From positions 1 through 9,427 of the forward strand of contig DEBC01000138.1 of the NCBI GenBank assembly GCA_002348365.1: a stretch of 9,427 nucleotides of DNA, given 5' to 3'. Below the pieces are notes generated by a model. The model was not told the origin of the DNA. It searched no databases and saw only the letters and a list, made by a program, of their open reading frames with translations. Numbering within the stretch: position 1 is the stretch's first letter; each line of letters opens with the position of its first letter. The DNA is from Alphaproteobacteria bacterium UBA2966. Its GTDB lineage: Bacteria; Pseudomonadota; Alphaproteobacteria; UBA2966. Below are positions 1 through 5,851 of the stretch, piece by piece. The position numbers and the translations under genes were made by a program.

Positions 1-51
1 GGTCCGCATCTTAGTCGGTGAACGGATTTATCCTCAGTTTCGGAGCAAGGC

Positions 52-1419
52 ATGTCGGTACAACAAGACCGATCCAACGAGAGTGACGCCAAAGGCGCTT
101 TTGGGGGCTATCACAAACGGGAGGTTCCCGAACCCGACAAGGAGTTGACGCGCATTGGACATGGCACGCCCATGGGAGAGTACATGCGCCGGTTCTGGCA
201 TCCAGTGTGTCTCAGTGAACAACTTACCGATCTGCCCATGGCAACCAAGATCCTGGATGAGGATCTTGTTGTTTTTCGTGACAAGTCGGGGCGCGTCGGC
301 ATCCTGCACAAGCATTGCAGTCACCGTGGAACTTCACTTGAGTTCGGCATCGTCTCGGACAAGGGCATCCGCTGCTGTTACCACGGCTGGCTATTTGACA
401 TCGATGGCAAAATTCTCGAAACGCCGGGTGAGCCCGCAGTTTCCAAGTTGAAGGACAGCTTCTATCACGGCGCTTATCATGCCCGCGAATACAAGGGCAT
501 CGTATTTGTCTACATGGGGCCTCCAGACAAGAAACCGGCGTTCCCAATTCGCGATACGTGGATTGAACCTGGCGTAAAAATGGTTCCGTTCATTCTGGAG
601 GTCGGCAATAACTGGCTTCAAACCCAGGAGAACAATCTCGATCCATCACATTCGAGCTTTCTGCATACGCGAATCACCGAGCATTTCGCTGGCAGCTTCA
701 CCGAAGTGCCACGCATCGACTATCAGATTGTAGGTGACGGCACCGGCGTAATTTATTCGTGCAAGCGCCGGCTGGGTGAATACATGTGGGTGAGGCAGCT
801 CCACACATTTCTGCCCAACGAGAGCCACGTGGGCACCGTCTACCACGACGGCGACAGCCAGCTGTATTTCCAGCGAGCTTTGTGGTCGCGCTGGATAGTC
901 CCACGCGATGATGTGACTTCAGTATATATCGGCTGGCGCCTGTTCGGCGAAGAGTATCCCGGAGGACGCGAGGAGGATTGCGGAATCGAAAAGATCGATA
1001 TGCCTGGCCAAGCAAGGATTCCCGATTACGAGGAAGCACAACGTTTTCCCGGTGATTGGGAAGCTCAGGCGTCGCAGCGACCGATCGCCGTCCATGCGTT
1101 GGAAAATATGGGAACCACAGATGGCGGCGTGGCGCTGATCCGCAAAGCCCTGCGTCAAGCGCTGCGTGGCGAAGCCCCGAACGCTTGGCCAGAGCCCGCA
1201 CCTGATGGGGTGGAAGAGAGCGATCCGGTCAATCTCTACACCGAGGATACTGTGTTCAAAATCCCTCCGGCAGGCGAGTATGAGAAGGAATGGGAGTTGC
1301 TGGGTGACGTAGGGAGCAGGGTCACTGACATCATTTTTGAGGCCGACAAGTTTGAAGGGCGCGAGCGGATCGAGCGGATTCAAGAACGCCTCAAGGAACT
1401 CGAAGCCGCCTACAATTAG
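52..1419 (+). CDS. Rieske [2Fe-2S] ring-hydroxylating / O-demethylating oxygenase, alpha (catalytic) subunit
   Basis: Seen: a 455-residue protein with an N-terminal Rieske domain. The cluster ligands are C89-x-H91 (HKHCSHRG) and C108-x2-H111 (RCCYHGW). The mononuclear iron site follows as NNLDPSHSSFLH, giving D197-x2-H200-x4-H205, where the Asp is the usual bridge between the two metal centres. Both metal sites are complete, and the length is usual for phthalate 4,5-dioxygenase / LigX-like alpha subunits. The C-terminal stretch EAQASQRPIAVHALENMG is also typical of that branch. Start: GGAG at 42-45 lies 6 bases before the ATG. Family knowledge: these cytoplasmic enzymes use electrons from a separate reductase or ferredoxin to hydroxylate aromatic rings or demethylate methoxy-aromatics. 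No reductase or ferredoxin is in the window. An SDR follows 200 bases downstream on the same strand. The substrate is unknown; ring dioxygenase and O-demethylase remain equally possible. Confidence 0.93.
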   Translation: MSVQQDRSNESDAKGAFGGYHKREVPEPDKELTRIGHGTPMGEYMRRFWHPVCLSEQLTDLPMATKILDEDLVVFRDKSGRVGILHKHCSHRGTSLEFGIVSDKGIRCCYHGWLFDIDGKILETPGEPAVSKLKDSFYHGAYHAREYKGIVFVYMGPPDKKPAFPIRDTWIEPGVKMVPFILEVGNNWLQTQENNLDPSHSSFLHTRITEHFAGSFTEVPRIDYQIVGDGTGVIYSCKRRLGEYMWVRQLHTFLPNESHVGTVYHDGDSQLYFQRALWSRWIVPRDDVTSVYIGWRLFGEEYPGGREEDCGIEKIDMPGQARIPDYEEAQRFPGDWEAQASQRPIAVHALENMGTTDGGVALIRKALRQALRGEAPNAWPEPAPDGVEESDPVNLYTEDTVFKIPPAGEYEKEWELLGDVGSRVTDIIFEADKFEGRERIERIQERLKELEAAYN

Positions 1420-1433
1420 TATCTGATTTTGCA

Positions 1434-1466
1434 CTGGATTGCCCGGGCTTGCGCCGGGCAATGACG
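1434..1466 (+). repeat. REP-like palindromic repeat, copy 1
   Basis: A 33-base unit opens with CTGGAT and closes with ATGACG. Inside it a perfect 9-bp stem, ATTGCCCGG at 1438-1446 with CCGGGCAAT at 1454-1462, encloses a 7-base loop. It lies just after the Rieske gene stop. It is the inverted relative of the unit at 1490-1521. No T-run follows it, so it looks like an extragenic palindrome rather than a classical terminator, although it could slow 3' decay of the upstream message. Confidence 0.75.
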
Positions 1467-1489
1467 GACCTTCATTATGTCTTTTATGT

Positions 1490-1521
1490 CGTCATGCCCC
1501 GGCTCCGTCCGGGGCATCCAG
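1490..1521 (-). repeat. REP-like palindromic repeat, copy 2 (inverted)
   Basis: A 32-base unit reads, on the minus strand, from CTGGAT to ATGACG, the same ends as copy 1. Its 9-bp stem is ATGCCCCGG at 1494-1502 with CCGGGGCAT at 1509-1517, around a 6-base loop. Relative to copy 1 the stem differs at two positions, and both changes are compensated in the other arm. The two copies are separated by 23 bases and face each other, like a BIME unit. A further 7-bp inverted repeat, CATCCAG at 1515-1521 with CTGGATG at 1528-1534, overlaps its end and may be the start of a degenerate third copy. Confidence 0.75.
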
Positions 1522-1619
1522 TTTTAGCTGGATGAAAGCCAATCCGAAGATAGCGGTCATGTCGGAACCAATGGTCCGAAATGCGCCCGAAATCGGCGTA
1601 AAGCACAGGGAGAATACGT

Positions 1620-2375
1620 ATGGACTTACAGCTGAAAGACAAAGTGGCACTTGTCACAGGCGCCAGCGTCGGCATTGGAGAAGGCACGGCAAAGGTGCTC
1701 GCGGAAGAGGGGTGCAAGGTAGCCATCACGGCCCGCCGAGATGACCTTTTGAATGGTGTTGCGGATGAGATCGAAGCTGCCGGTCACGAACGTCCATTGG
1801 TGATAAAGCAGGACATCATGGCTGATGACGCCGGGGCGAATATCAAGAGCGCAATCGATGATGCATATGGCAGGCTTGATATCCTGGTTAACAACGCCGG
1901 TGCGGCCGTCCCGGCACCGGTAGGTACGGAAGAACAGGTCTGGATCGATGTCATGAATTTGAACTGGTGGGCCGTCCGCCGTGTCTCAGATTTATTCATT
2001 CCCGACATGATTGAGCGCAAGTACGGTCGAATCATTAACATTACGGGGACGATGGAGCCGTTCGGTATCAATGCTGCGACGTGCGCCAAGGCCGCCGTGC
2101 AGGCCTGGTCGAAGGGCCTGTCGCGCGAGCACTCCAAGGATGGCGTGACTTCGAACTGCATTATCCCGGGCCGCATCCGTTCGGAGCAGAACAAGCGTGG
2201 CTTTCCAACCGTGGAGGACGAACTTGCCTTCGCTGCTCAGCATATTCCGGCAGGGGAATTCGGTGATCCCGATGATATCGGTAACCTCGTCGCTTTCGTG
2301 GCGTCGCCCAAGGCCCGCATGATTTCAGGTTCGGTAATGTACGTCGACGGCGGGATGAAACGCTTCTCGCATTAA
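1620..2375 (+). CDS. Short-chain dehydrogenase/reductase-like protein with altered catalytic Tyr
   Basis: Seen: a 251-residue Rossmann-fold protein of classical SDR size. The dinucleotide loop is VTGASVGIGEG (T13-G20), NNAG is at 91-94, and the C-terminal SGSVMYVDGG matches the SDR end. TARR at 37-40 after the second strand suggests NADP(H) preference (inference). The active site is unusual. In the usual YxxxK segment the Lys is K157 (ATCAKAAV), but the Tyr position is A153. The region normally holding the catalytic Ser reads NITGTMEP, with no serine and a spacing about three residues shorter than normal. Start: AGGGAG at 1607-1612 lies 7 bases before the ATG. It follows the Rieske gene on the same strand but is separated by the REP pair, so co-transcription is uncertain. 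The family call is firm. Whether it is an active dehydrogenase, a dehydratase-like variant or a non-catalytic protein is open. Confidence 0.9.
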   Translation: MDLQLKDKVALVTGASVGIGEGTAKVLAEEGCKVAITARRDDLLNGVADEIEAAGHERPLVIKQDIMADDAGANIKSAIDDAYGRLDILVNNAGAAVPAPVGTEEQVWIDVMNLNWWAVRRVSDLFIPDMIERKYGRIINITGTMEPFGINAATCAKAAVQAWSKGLSREHSKDGVTSNCIIPGRIRSEQNKRGFPTVEDELAFAAQHIPAGEFGDPDDIGNLVAFVASPKARMISGSVMYVDGGMKRFSH

Positions 2376-2414
2376 AAGTTTTCCCTCATCCGGCTCAGTG
2401 CATCGTACTTCGCC

Positions 2415-2437
2415 GCCCTCTCCCTCAGGGAGAGGGC
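2415..2437. repeat. GC-rich hairpin repeat between convergent genes
   Basis: A perfect 10-bp stem, GCCCTCTCCC at 2415-2424 with GGGAGAGGGC at 2428-2437, encloses a TCA loop. It lies in the 97-base gap between the SDR stop and the GFA gene stop. Neither side has a T-run, so it resembles a dispersed intergenic palindrome of a different family from the pair near 1434-1521. It could still act as a weak two-way terminator or mRNA 3'-end barrier for the convergent genes. Confidence 0.6.
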
Positions 2438-2472
2438 AGAGGGAGCTTAGCGACCGAGAGTGAAGGGCGGCC

Positions 2473-2895
2473 CTAACCGATACTCGGCGGATTCCCCGGG
2501 TGTTGGGGCAATTCCTCATCGATGAGAGCGTAGGGTGGTGCGCTCGCAACCCAGATGTGGGCGGACGGCTTAAGCCAGCTCGGATCATCAATTGTCCCGG
2601 CTTTGATGGTCCTGATTTCGGGACGGGCATGGGGCTGTGTCATGATTGGGGAACCGCAGTTGCCGCAAAAGTGGCGACTCTGCATATTGCCTGTGGTGCC
2701 TTTCACCTCAAGTGTTTTGGTCTCTCCCTTCGTGAATTCCAGGCTATCTGCTTTGACCCACATGACGGGTGAACGGTCCGATGCCGTCTGCTTCTGGCAA
2801 TTAGTGCAGTGACAGATGACGACGCCCAAAGGCTCCTCGGTCACACGATAGCGGACGGCGCCGCACAAGCAGCCGCCTTCAAAAGGTACCGGCAT
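2473..2895 (-). CDS. GFA (glutathione-dependent formaldehyde-activating enzyme-like) / CENP-V domain zinc protein
   Basis: Seen: a 140-residue protein with the cysteine pattern of the GFA/Mss4-like fold: GGCLCGAVRY (C9, C11), CHCTNCQK (C28, C30, C33) and HFCGNCGSPI (C77, C80). All seven zinc-ligand cysteines usual in the family are present. Start: GGGAGG (complement of 2901-2906) lies 5 bases upstream of the ATG. It is the last gene of the minus-strand run, 40 bases after the luciferase-like gene. Family knowledge: named after a protein proposed to aid S-hydroxymethylglutathione formation, but most members have no proven reaction. A role in binding thiol adducts would suit the neighbouring thiol-dioxygenase-like gene, but that is inference. 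Confidence 0.9.
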   Translation of the reverse strand: MPVPFEGGCLCGAVRYRVTEEPLGVVICHCTNCQKQTASDRSPVMWVKADSLEFTKGETKTLEVKGTTGNMQSRHFCGNCGSPIMTQPHARPEIRTIKAGTIDDPSWLKPSAHIWVASAPPYALIDEELPQHPGNPPSIG

Positions 2896-2935
2896 TCATT
2901 CCTCCCATTCTGGAATTGATCCCGTTGGCGCCGCG

Positions 2936-3928
2936 TCAATTGATCTCTGTGGCGATCTCGCCGAGGCGACGCAAACTCTTGATAGTGGTCTCGTGATCGT
3001 GGCCCGGCCACTGCATGCGCATGATGAAGTGATTGATGCCGAATTCCTCGTAATAGCGAAGAATTTCGTCCTTGACCGCCTCTTTGTCGCCGATGAAGAA
3101 GCGGTCTTTGGCAAAATCTTCCAGTGAGAAACTGGCACCCTCCGATGAGTTGAGGCCGAGGGAGTTATAGAGGCCGTACTTGCGTGTCAGGCCATCACGG
3201 CATTCATCCCAGGCTTTCGCGTGGTCGTCGGCGATGTGGATGTCGCGGGTGATGGGGATTTCGAGGGGCGCCGGGCGGCCCGCTTCCTTCACCGCCTCCA
3301 GATACATCGGAATCTGCTCTTTGAGTTCCTCGGAGGTGACGGTGACGAGGATCACCCAGGCATCACCTATGCGCGCGGCGCGTTTGATCGCTGGCTCCGC
3401 GACGGCGGCGATCCAGATCGGCGGACCCGGTTGTTGCACCGGCTTCAGGCTCGTGCCGTGTCCCTCCACCTTGTAGTACTTGCCTTCGTGGTGGACGGTT
3501 TCCTCGGTCCACAATCTACGAATGACCTCTATGCCTTCCGTCATCCGCGCAGCGCGTTCCTTCCACCCGATATCGAAGGCATCGCATTCCTCCTGGCGGT
3601 AGCCGAGACCCACACCCAGCACATAGCGGCCTTCCGACAGGACATCGAGGGTGGCCGCTTCCTCCGCTACGGTGACAGGGTTGTAGAGCGGCAGAAGCTG
3701 GATGCACGGCCCGATCACCATATCTCCGGCTTCGGAGATCAGACGGGCGATCAGCGGCGTGTACGCGAAGTATGGAACCGGGGCCATGAGGAAGTGTTGG
3801 CCCAGCCAGAGCGAGTGAAAGCCGGAATCCCGCGCGGCCCGGACCTGCTCCAGCATCAGTGGCAGCTCATGGGTGACATCAGTCCCGGGGCTGAAATGGT
3901 TAAGGAGGTTGAAACCTATCTTGATCAT
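2936..3928 (-). CDS. LLM-class (luciferase-like) flavin/F420-dependent oxidoreductase
   Basis: Seen: a 330-residue single-domain TIM-barrel protein of the bacterial luciferase family. The opening strand MIKIGFNLLNHF, the segment PLYNPVTVAEEAATLDVLSE with GRYVLGVGLGYRQEE (80-114), EGIEVIRRLWTEE (131-143), and PPIWIAAV (169-176) are all typical. Length is normal for the family. Start: the ATG at 3928 lies 12 bases after the upstream cupin stop, and GAGAG (complement of 3938-3942) serves as a weak ribosome site overlapping that stop, so translational coupling is likely. Family knowledge: members use reduced FMN or coenzyme F420 to oxygenate or reduce varied substrates, including desulfonation of alkanesulfonates by SsuD. 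The cofactor cannot be told apart here. This protein is shorter than SsuD, so alkanesulfonate monooxygenase is possible but not favoured. Confidence 0.9.
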   Translation of the reverse strand: MIKIGFNLLNHFSPGTDVTHELPLMLEQVRAARDSGFHSLWLGQHFLMAPVPYFAYTPLIARLISEAGDMVIGPCIQLLPLYNPVTVAEEAATLDVLSEGRYVLGVGLGYRQEECDAFDIGWKERAARMTEGIEVIRRLWTEETVHHEGKYYKVEGHGTSLKPVQQPGPPIWIAAVAEPAIKRAARIGDAWVILVTVTSEELKEQIPMYLEAVKEAGRPAPLEIPITRDIHIADDHAKAWDECRDGLTRKYGLYNSLGLNSSEGASFSLEDFAKDRFFIGDKEAVKDEILRYYEEFGINHFIMRMQWPGHDHETTIKSLRRLGEIATEIN

Positions 3929-3940
3929 GGGGACGTTCTC

Positions 3941-4507
3941 TCAGTCCTGAACTTTGACGATCAGCTTTTCTTCCGTGTTGGCAAGGGGATCGAACAATGA
4001 GCGGCCGCTGTGATTGAGGTGCATGCCGTACACATGCAGGGAAAGCGTCGTCTGATCACCGTTATTAATGACGCTATGGATGGCGTTTCCGTCCATCCCA
4101 ATGACTTCTCCGTGCCCGATATCGCGTCGCGAGGTCTCTTCGATCGTGGCAAAGCCTGGCTTATCACCGTCGTCAGTCCGTTTCCAGAACGTGTTCAACT
4201 CGGTGCCATCTACACCCACCACAACCGACCAGGTCCGATGATTATGAGGGCCGACGCCTTTGCCTGGCAGCCAAGAGATCGCGAATACCGCCAGGGTGTT
4301 ATCAGGCTCTTCATGAAGCAGATGGAATCCGATTCCCTGCTCTTCATCCGCTTCATAATGTTTCTCATCACGCCATGTCGGATCGGCCGCAAATCGCTGA
4401 GCAAGTGGTGTAACTTCTCGCAGAATTGAGGAGTCTTCAGAATGCTCTGCGGTGATCTGCCGGAGATCCTCGACGAATTCAGTGAGGCTGTATGAGCTTG
4501 CGGTCAT
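3941..4507 (-). CDS. Cupin-fold protein, cysteine/thiol dioxygenase-like
   Basis: Seen: a 188-residue double-stranded beta-helix protein. Cupin motif 1 is PGKGVGPHNHRTWSVVVG, giving H88-x-H90 and lacking the motif-1 glutamate of many cupins, as in cysteine dioxygenases. Motif 2 is GNAIHSVINNG with H144. Together these give the three-histidine iron site of thiol dioxygenases. SLHVYG (156-161) matches the segment after the third His in that family. Start: AGGAG (complement of 4518-4522) lies 10 bases upstream, a long but usable spacing. Family knowledge: such enzymes oxidise cysteine, 3-mercaptopropionate or related thiols to sulfinates with Fe(II) and O2. It lies between a CoA-transferase and a luciferase-like oxidoreductase on the same strand. 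The fold and His triad are solid; the substrate is not determined, and a non-thiol cupin dioxygenase is the alternative. Confidence 0.87.
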   Translation of the reverse strand: MTASSYSLTEFVEDLRQITAEHSEDSSILREVTPLAQRFAADPTWRDEKHYEADEEQGIGFHLLHEEPDNTLAVFAISWLPGKGVGPHNHRTWSVVVGVDGTELNTFWKRTDDGDKPGFATIEETSRRDIGHGEVIGMDGNAIHSVINNGDQTTLSLHVYGMHLNHSGRSLFDPLANTEEKLIVKVQD

Positions 4508-4594
4508 TTCGGGAACGCTCCTGATAGGCAGGTGTCAAAGTATCATCAGCGGGAATGCCGTGCAGCACCAAGACAACGGGCAGCAGGCTCGAAT

Positions 4595-5737
4595 CTATTG
4601 CCCAGTGATCTCCGACAGGATTTCATCATTGTGTTCACCAAGTGCGGGGGGCGGTCGACGCACACCCAACTGCTGGTCACCGAAGATGACCGGTGAGATG
4701 AAAGTCTTGGTTTCATGGCCAGACGGGAGTTTGAGGTCTTGCACCCAACCCATCTGCTTGACATGAGGGTCGCTCAAAATCTGGGAATAACTGTTGATGG
4801 GCGTGCAGGGCACGCCGGCATCCCTGAATGCCGCAAGCCAATAATCAACGGGTTTACGGCCGAATTCCTCCTCCAACAGATCCTTGAGGGCAACCTGGTT
4901 TGCTGCCCGACTGGTCGTGGTCGTGAAACGCGAGTCGTCGAAATACTCCATATGTCCGACCACGGTGCAAACCGATCGCCATAACCGATCGTTGCCCGCG
5001 GCCATGGCGAAGTAGCCATCCTCAGCCTGAAAAGCCTGGTAGGGGGCATTTCGTGGATGCGCAGATCCTAGTTTCGCCGGATCATTGCCCGTCCCGAAAT
5101 ACTCGCTGGTCTGAAGCGCAGCGATCCCGAGACTGGCCCCCAACATGGATACGTCTATGTGACGACCGGGTTCACCTCGACGTACGTCCATCAGCGCCGC
5201 CGTAATGGCATAGGCGGCGTACAGGCCTGCGGAGAAGTCGGAAAGCGGCACACCGCATTTGACGGGTGCGCCGCCGGGTTCGCCTGTGACACTCATGATC
5301 CCGCTCATGGCCTGGACAGTCAGGTCAAAGCCGCCTTCCTGTGCTCTCGGCCCAGTTTGGCCGTAAGCGGAGATCGAGCAATAGATCAGGGAGTCATGGT
5401 CTTTCCTGAGGGTCTCATAGCTAAGCCCCAGGCGGTCGAGGACGCCGGCGCGAAAGTTTTCGATCATGACGTCGGCAGAGCGCACGAGGTCGCGTGCAGC
5501 CTTCAACTCGTCGGGCGATTTGAGGTCGAGCGTGATCGACCGCTTGTTCCGATTAACCGATGCGAAATTCTCGCTGTAGCCGTCCGAGATTGGCGGCCAC
5601 GCCCTCATCGAATCACCGCCTTCGGGGTTCTCGACCTTGATGACATCGGCTCCGAAGTCTGCCAGCAACATGCCGCAGAACGGGCCTGCGGCGATCTGGC
5701 AGAACTCGATAACACGGACATCGTGAAGCGGAAGCAT
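4595..5737 (-). CDS. Class III CoA-transferase (CaiB/BaiF family)
   Basis: Seen: a 380-residue protein with the family's N-terminal pattern: LADFGADVIKVENPEGGD (25-42), NRNKRSITLDLKS (62-74), ENFRAGVLDRLGLSY (93-107), and GFDLTVQAMSGIMSVTGEP (136-154). D167 in VPLSDFSAG lies where the family's acyl-accepting catalytic Asp is found (Asp169 in formyl-CoA transferase). Length is normal. Start: GAGG (complement of 5743-5746) lies 5 bases upstream. It is the first gene of the minus-strand run and is divergent from the crotonase gene, with 114 bases between. The gap to the next gene is 87 bases, so an internal promoter is possible. Family knowledge: moves CoA between carboxylic acids by a ping-pong route through an aspartyl-CoA mixed anhydride or thioester. 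Members act on formate/oxalate, carnitine, 2-methylacyl-CoA racemisation, or 3-sulfinopropionate. The donor and acceptor here are not known. Confidence 0.93.
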   Translation of the reverse strand: MLPLHDVRVIEFCQIAAGPFCGMLLADFGADVIKVENPEGGDSMRAWPPISDGYSENFASVNRNKRSITLDLKSPDELKAARDLVRSADVMIENFRAGVLDRLGLSYETLRKDHDSLIYCSISAYGQTGPRAQEGGFDLTVQAMSGIMSVTGEPGGAPVKCGVPLSDFSAGLYAAYAITAALMDVRRGEPGRHIDVSMLGASLGIAALQTSEYFGTGNDPAKLGSAHPRNAPYQAFQAEDGYFAMAAGNDRLWRSVCTVVGHMEYFDDSRFTTTTSRAANQVALKDLLEEEFGRKPVDYWLAAFRDAGVPCTPINSYSQILSDPHVKQMGWVQDLKLPSGHETKTFISPVIFGDQQLGVRRPPPALGEHNDEILSEITGQ

Positions 5738-5776
5738 GAATACCTCGTTAGAAAAGACTGATAGTGGGTAGCAAAC

Positions 5777-5806
5777 CTGACGCTATGCTGCCGGGCTGTC
5801 TAGAAT
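5777..5806 (+). promoter_or_regulatory. Candidate sigma-70-type promoter for the crotonase gene
   Basis: CTGACG at 5777-5782 (four of six matches to TTGACA) and TAGAAT at 5801-5806 (five of six matches to TATAAT) are separated by 18 bases. The expected start of transcription, near 5813, falls in the palindrome at 5812-5819. It was found by eye only, and matches of this quality occur by chance. Confidence 0.3.
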
Positions 5807-5811
5807 GTCGT

Positions 5812-5830
5812 TTGTACAATTTCGCATTGT
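5812..5830. promoter_or_regulatory. Candidate operator: TTGTACAA palindrome with nested inverted repeat
   Basis: TTGTACAA at 5812-5819 is a perfect 8-base palindrome. ACAAT at 5816-5820 and ATTGT at 5826-5830 form a second, overlapping inverted repeat with a 5-base spacer. It lies between two divergent genes and directly downstream of the candidate -10 at 5801. Its shape resembles sites bound by GntR/FadR-type repressors, but no regulator gene is in the window, so this is a tentative call. Confidence 0.3.
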
Positions 5831-5838
5831 GGAGAATG

Positions 5839-5844
5839 AAGGGG
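5839..5844 (+). promoter_or_regulatory. Ribosome binding site supporting a TTG start
   Basis: AAGGGG lies 7 bases before the TTG at 5852. An in-frame TGA at 5837-5839 excludes any start further upstream, so this site and the TTG together define the crotonase start. Confidence 0.6.
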
Positions 5845-5851
5845 TCGGGGA

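Noticed and set aside
919..1461. A 180-codon open frame on the minus strand
   Set aside because: It is antisense to the Rieske gene and begins inside the REP-like repeat. It shows no domain and no plausible start context.
1439..1744. A 101-codon open frame on the plus strand covering the repeats and the SDR start
   Set aside because: Its start sits inside the hairpin repeat and most of it overlaps the SDR coding start in another frame. Its composition is that of translated palindromes.
3221..4000. A 259-codon open frame on the plus strand
   Set aside because: It lies wholly opposite the luciferase-like gene and the cupin gene end, both firmly recognised on the minus strand. Its translation has no recognisable motif and it has no ribosome site.
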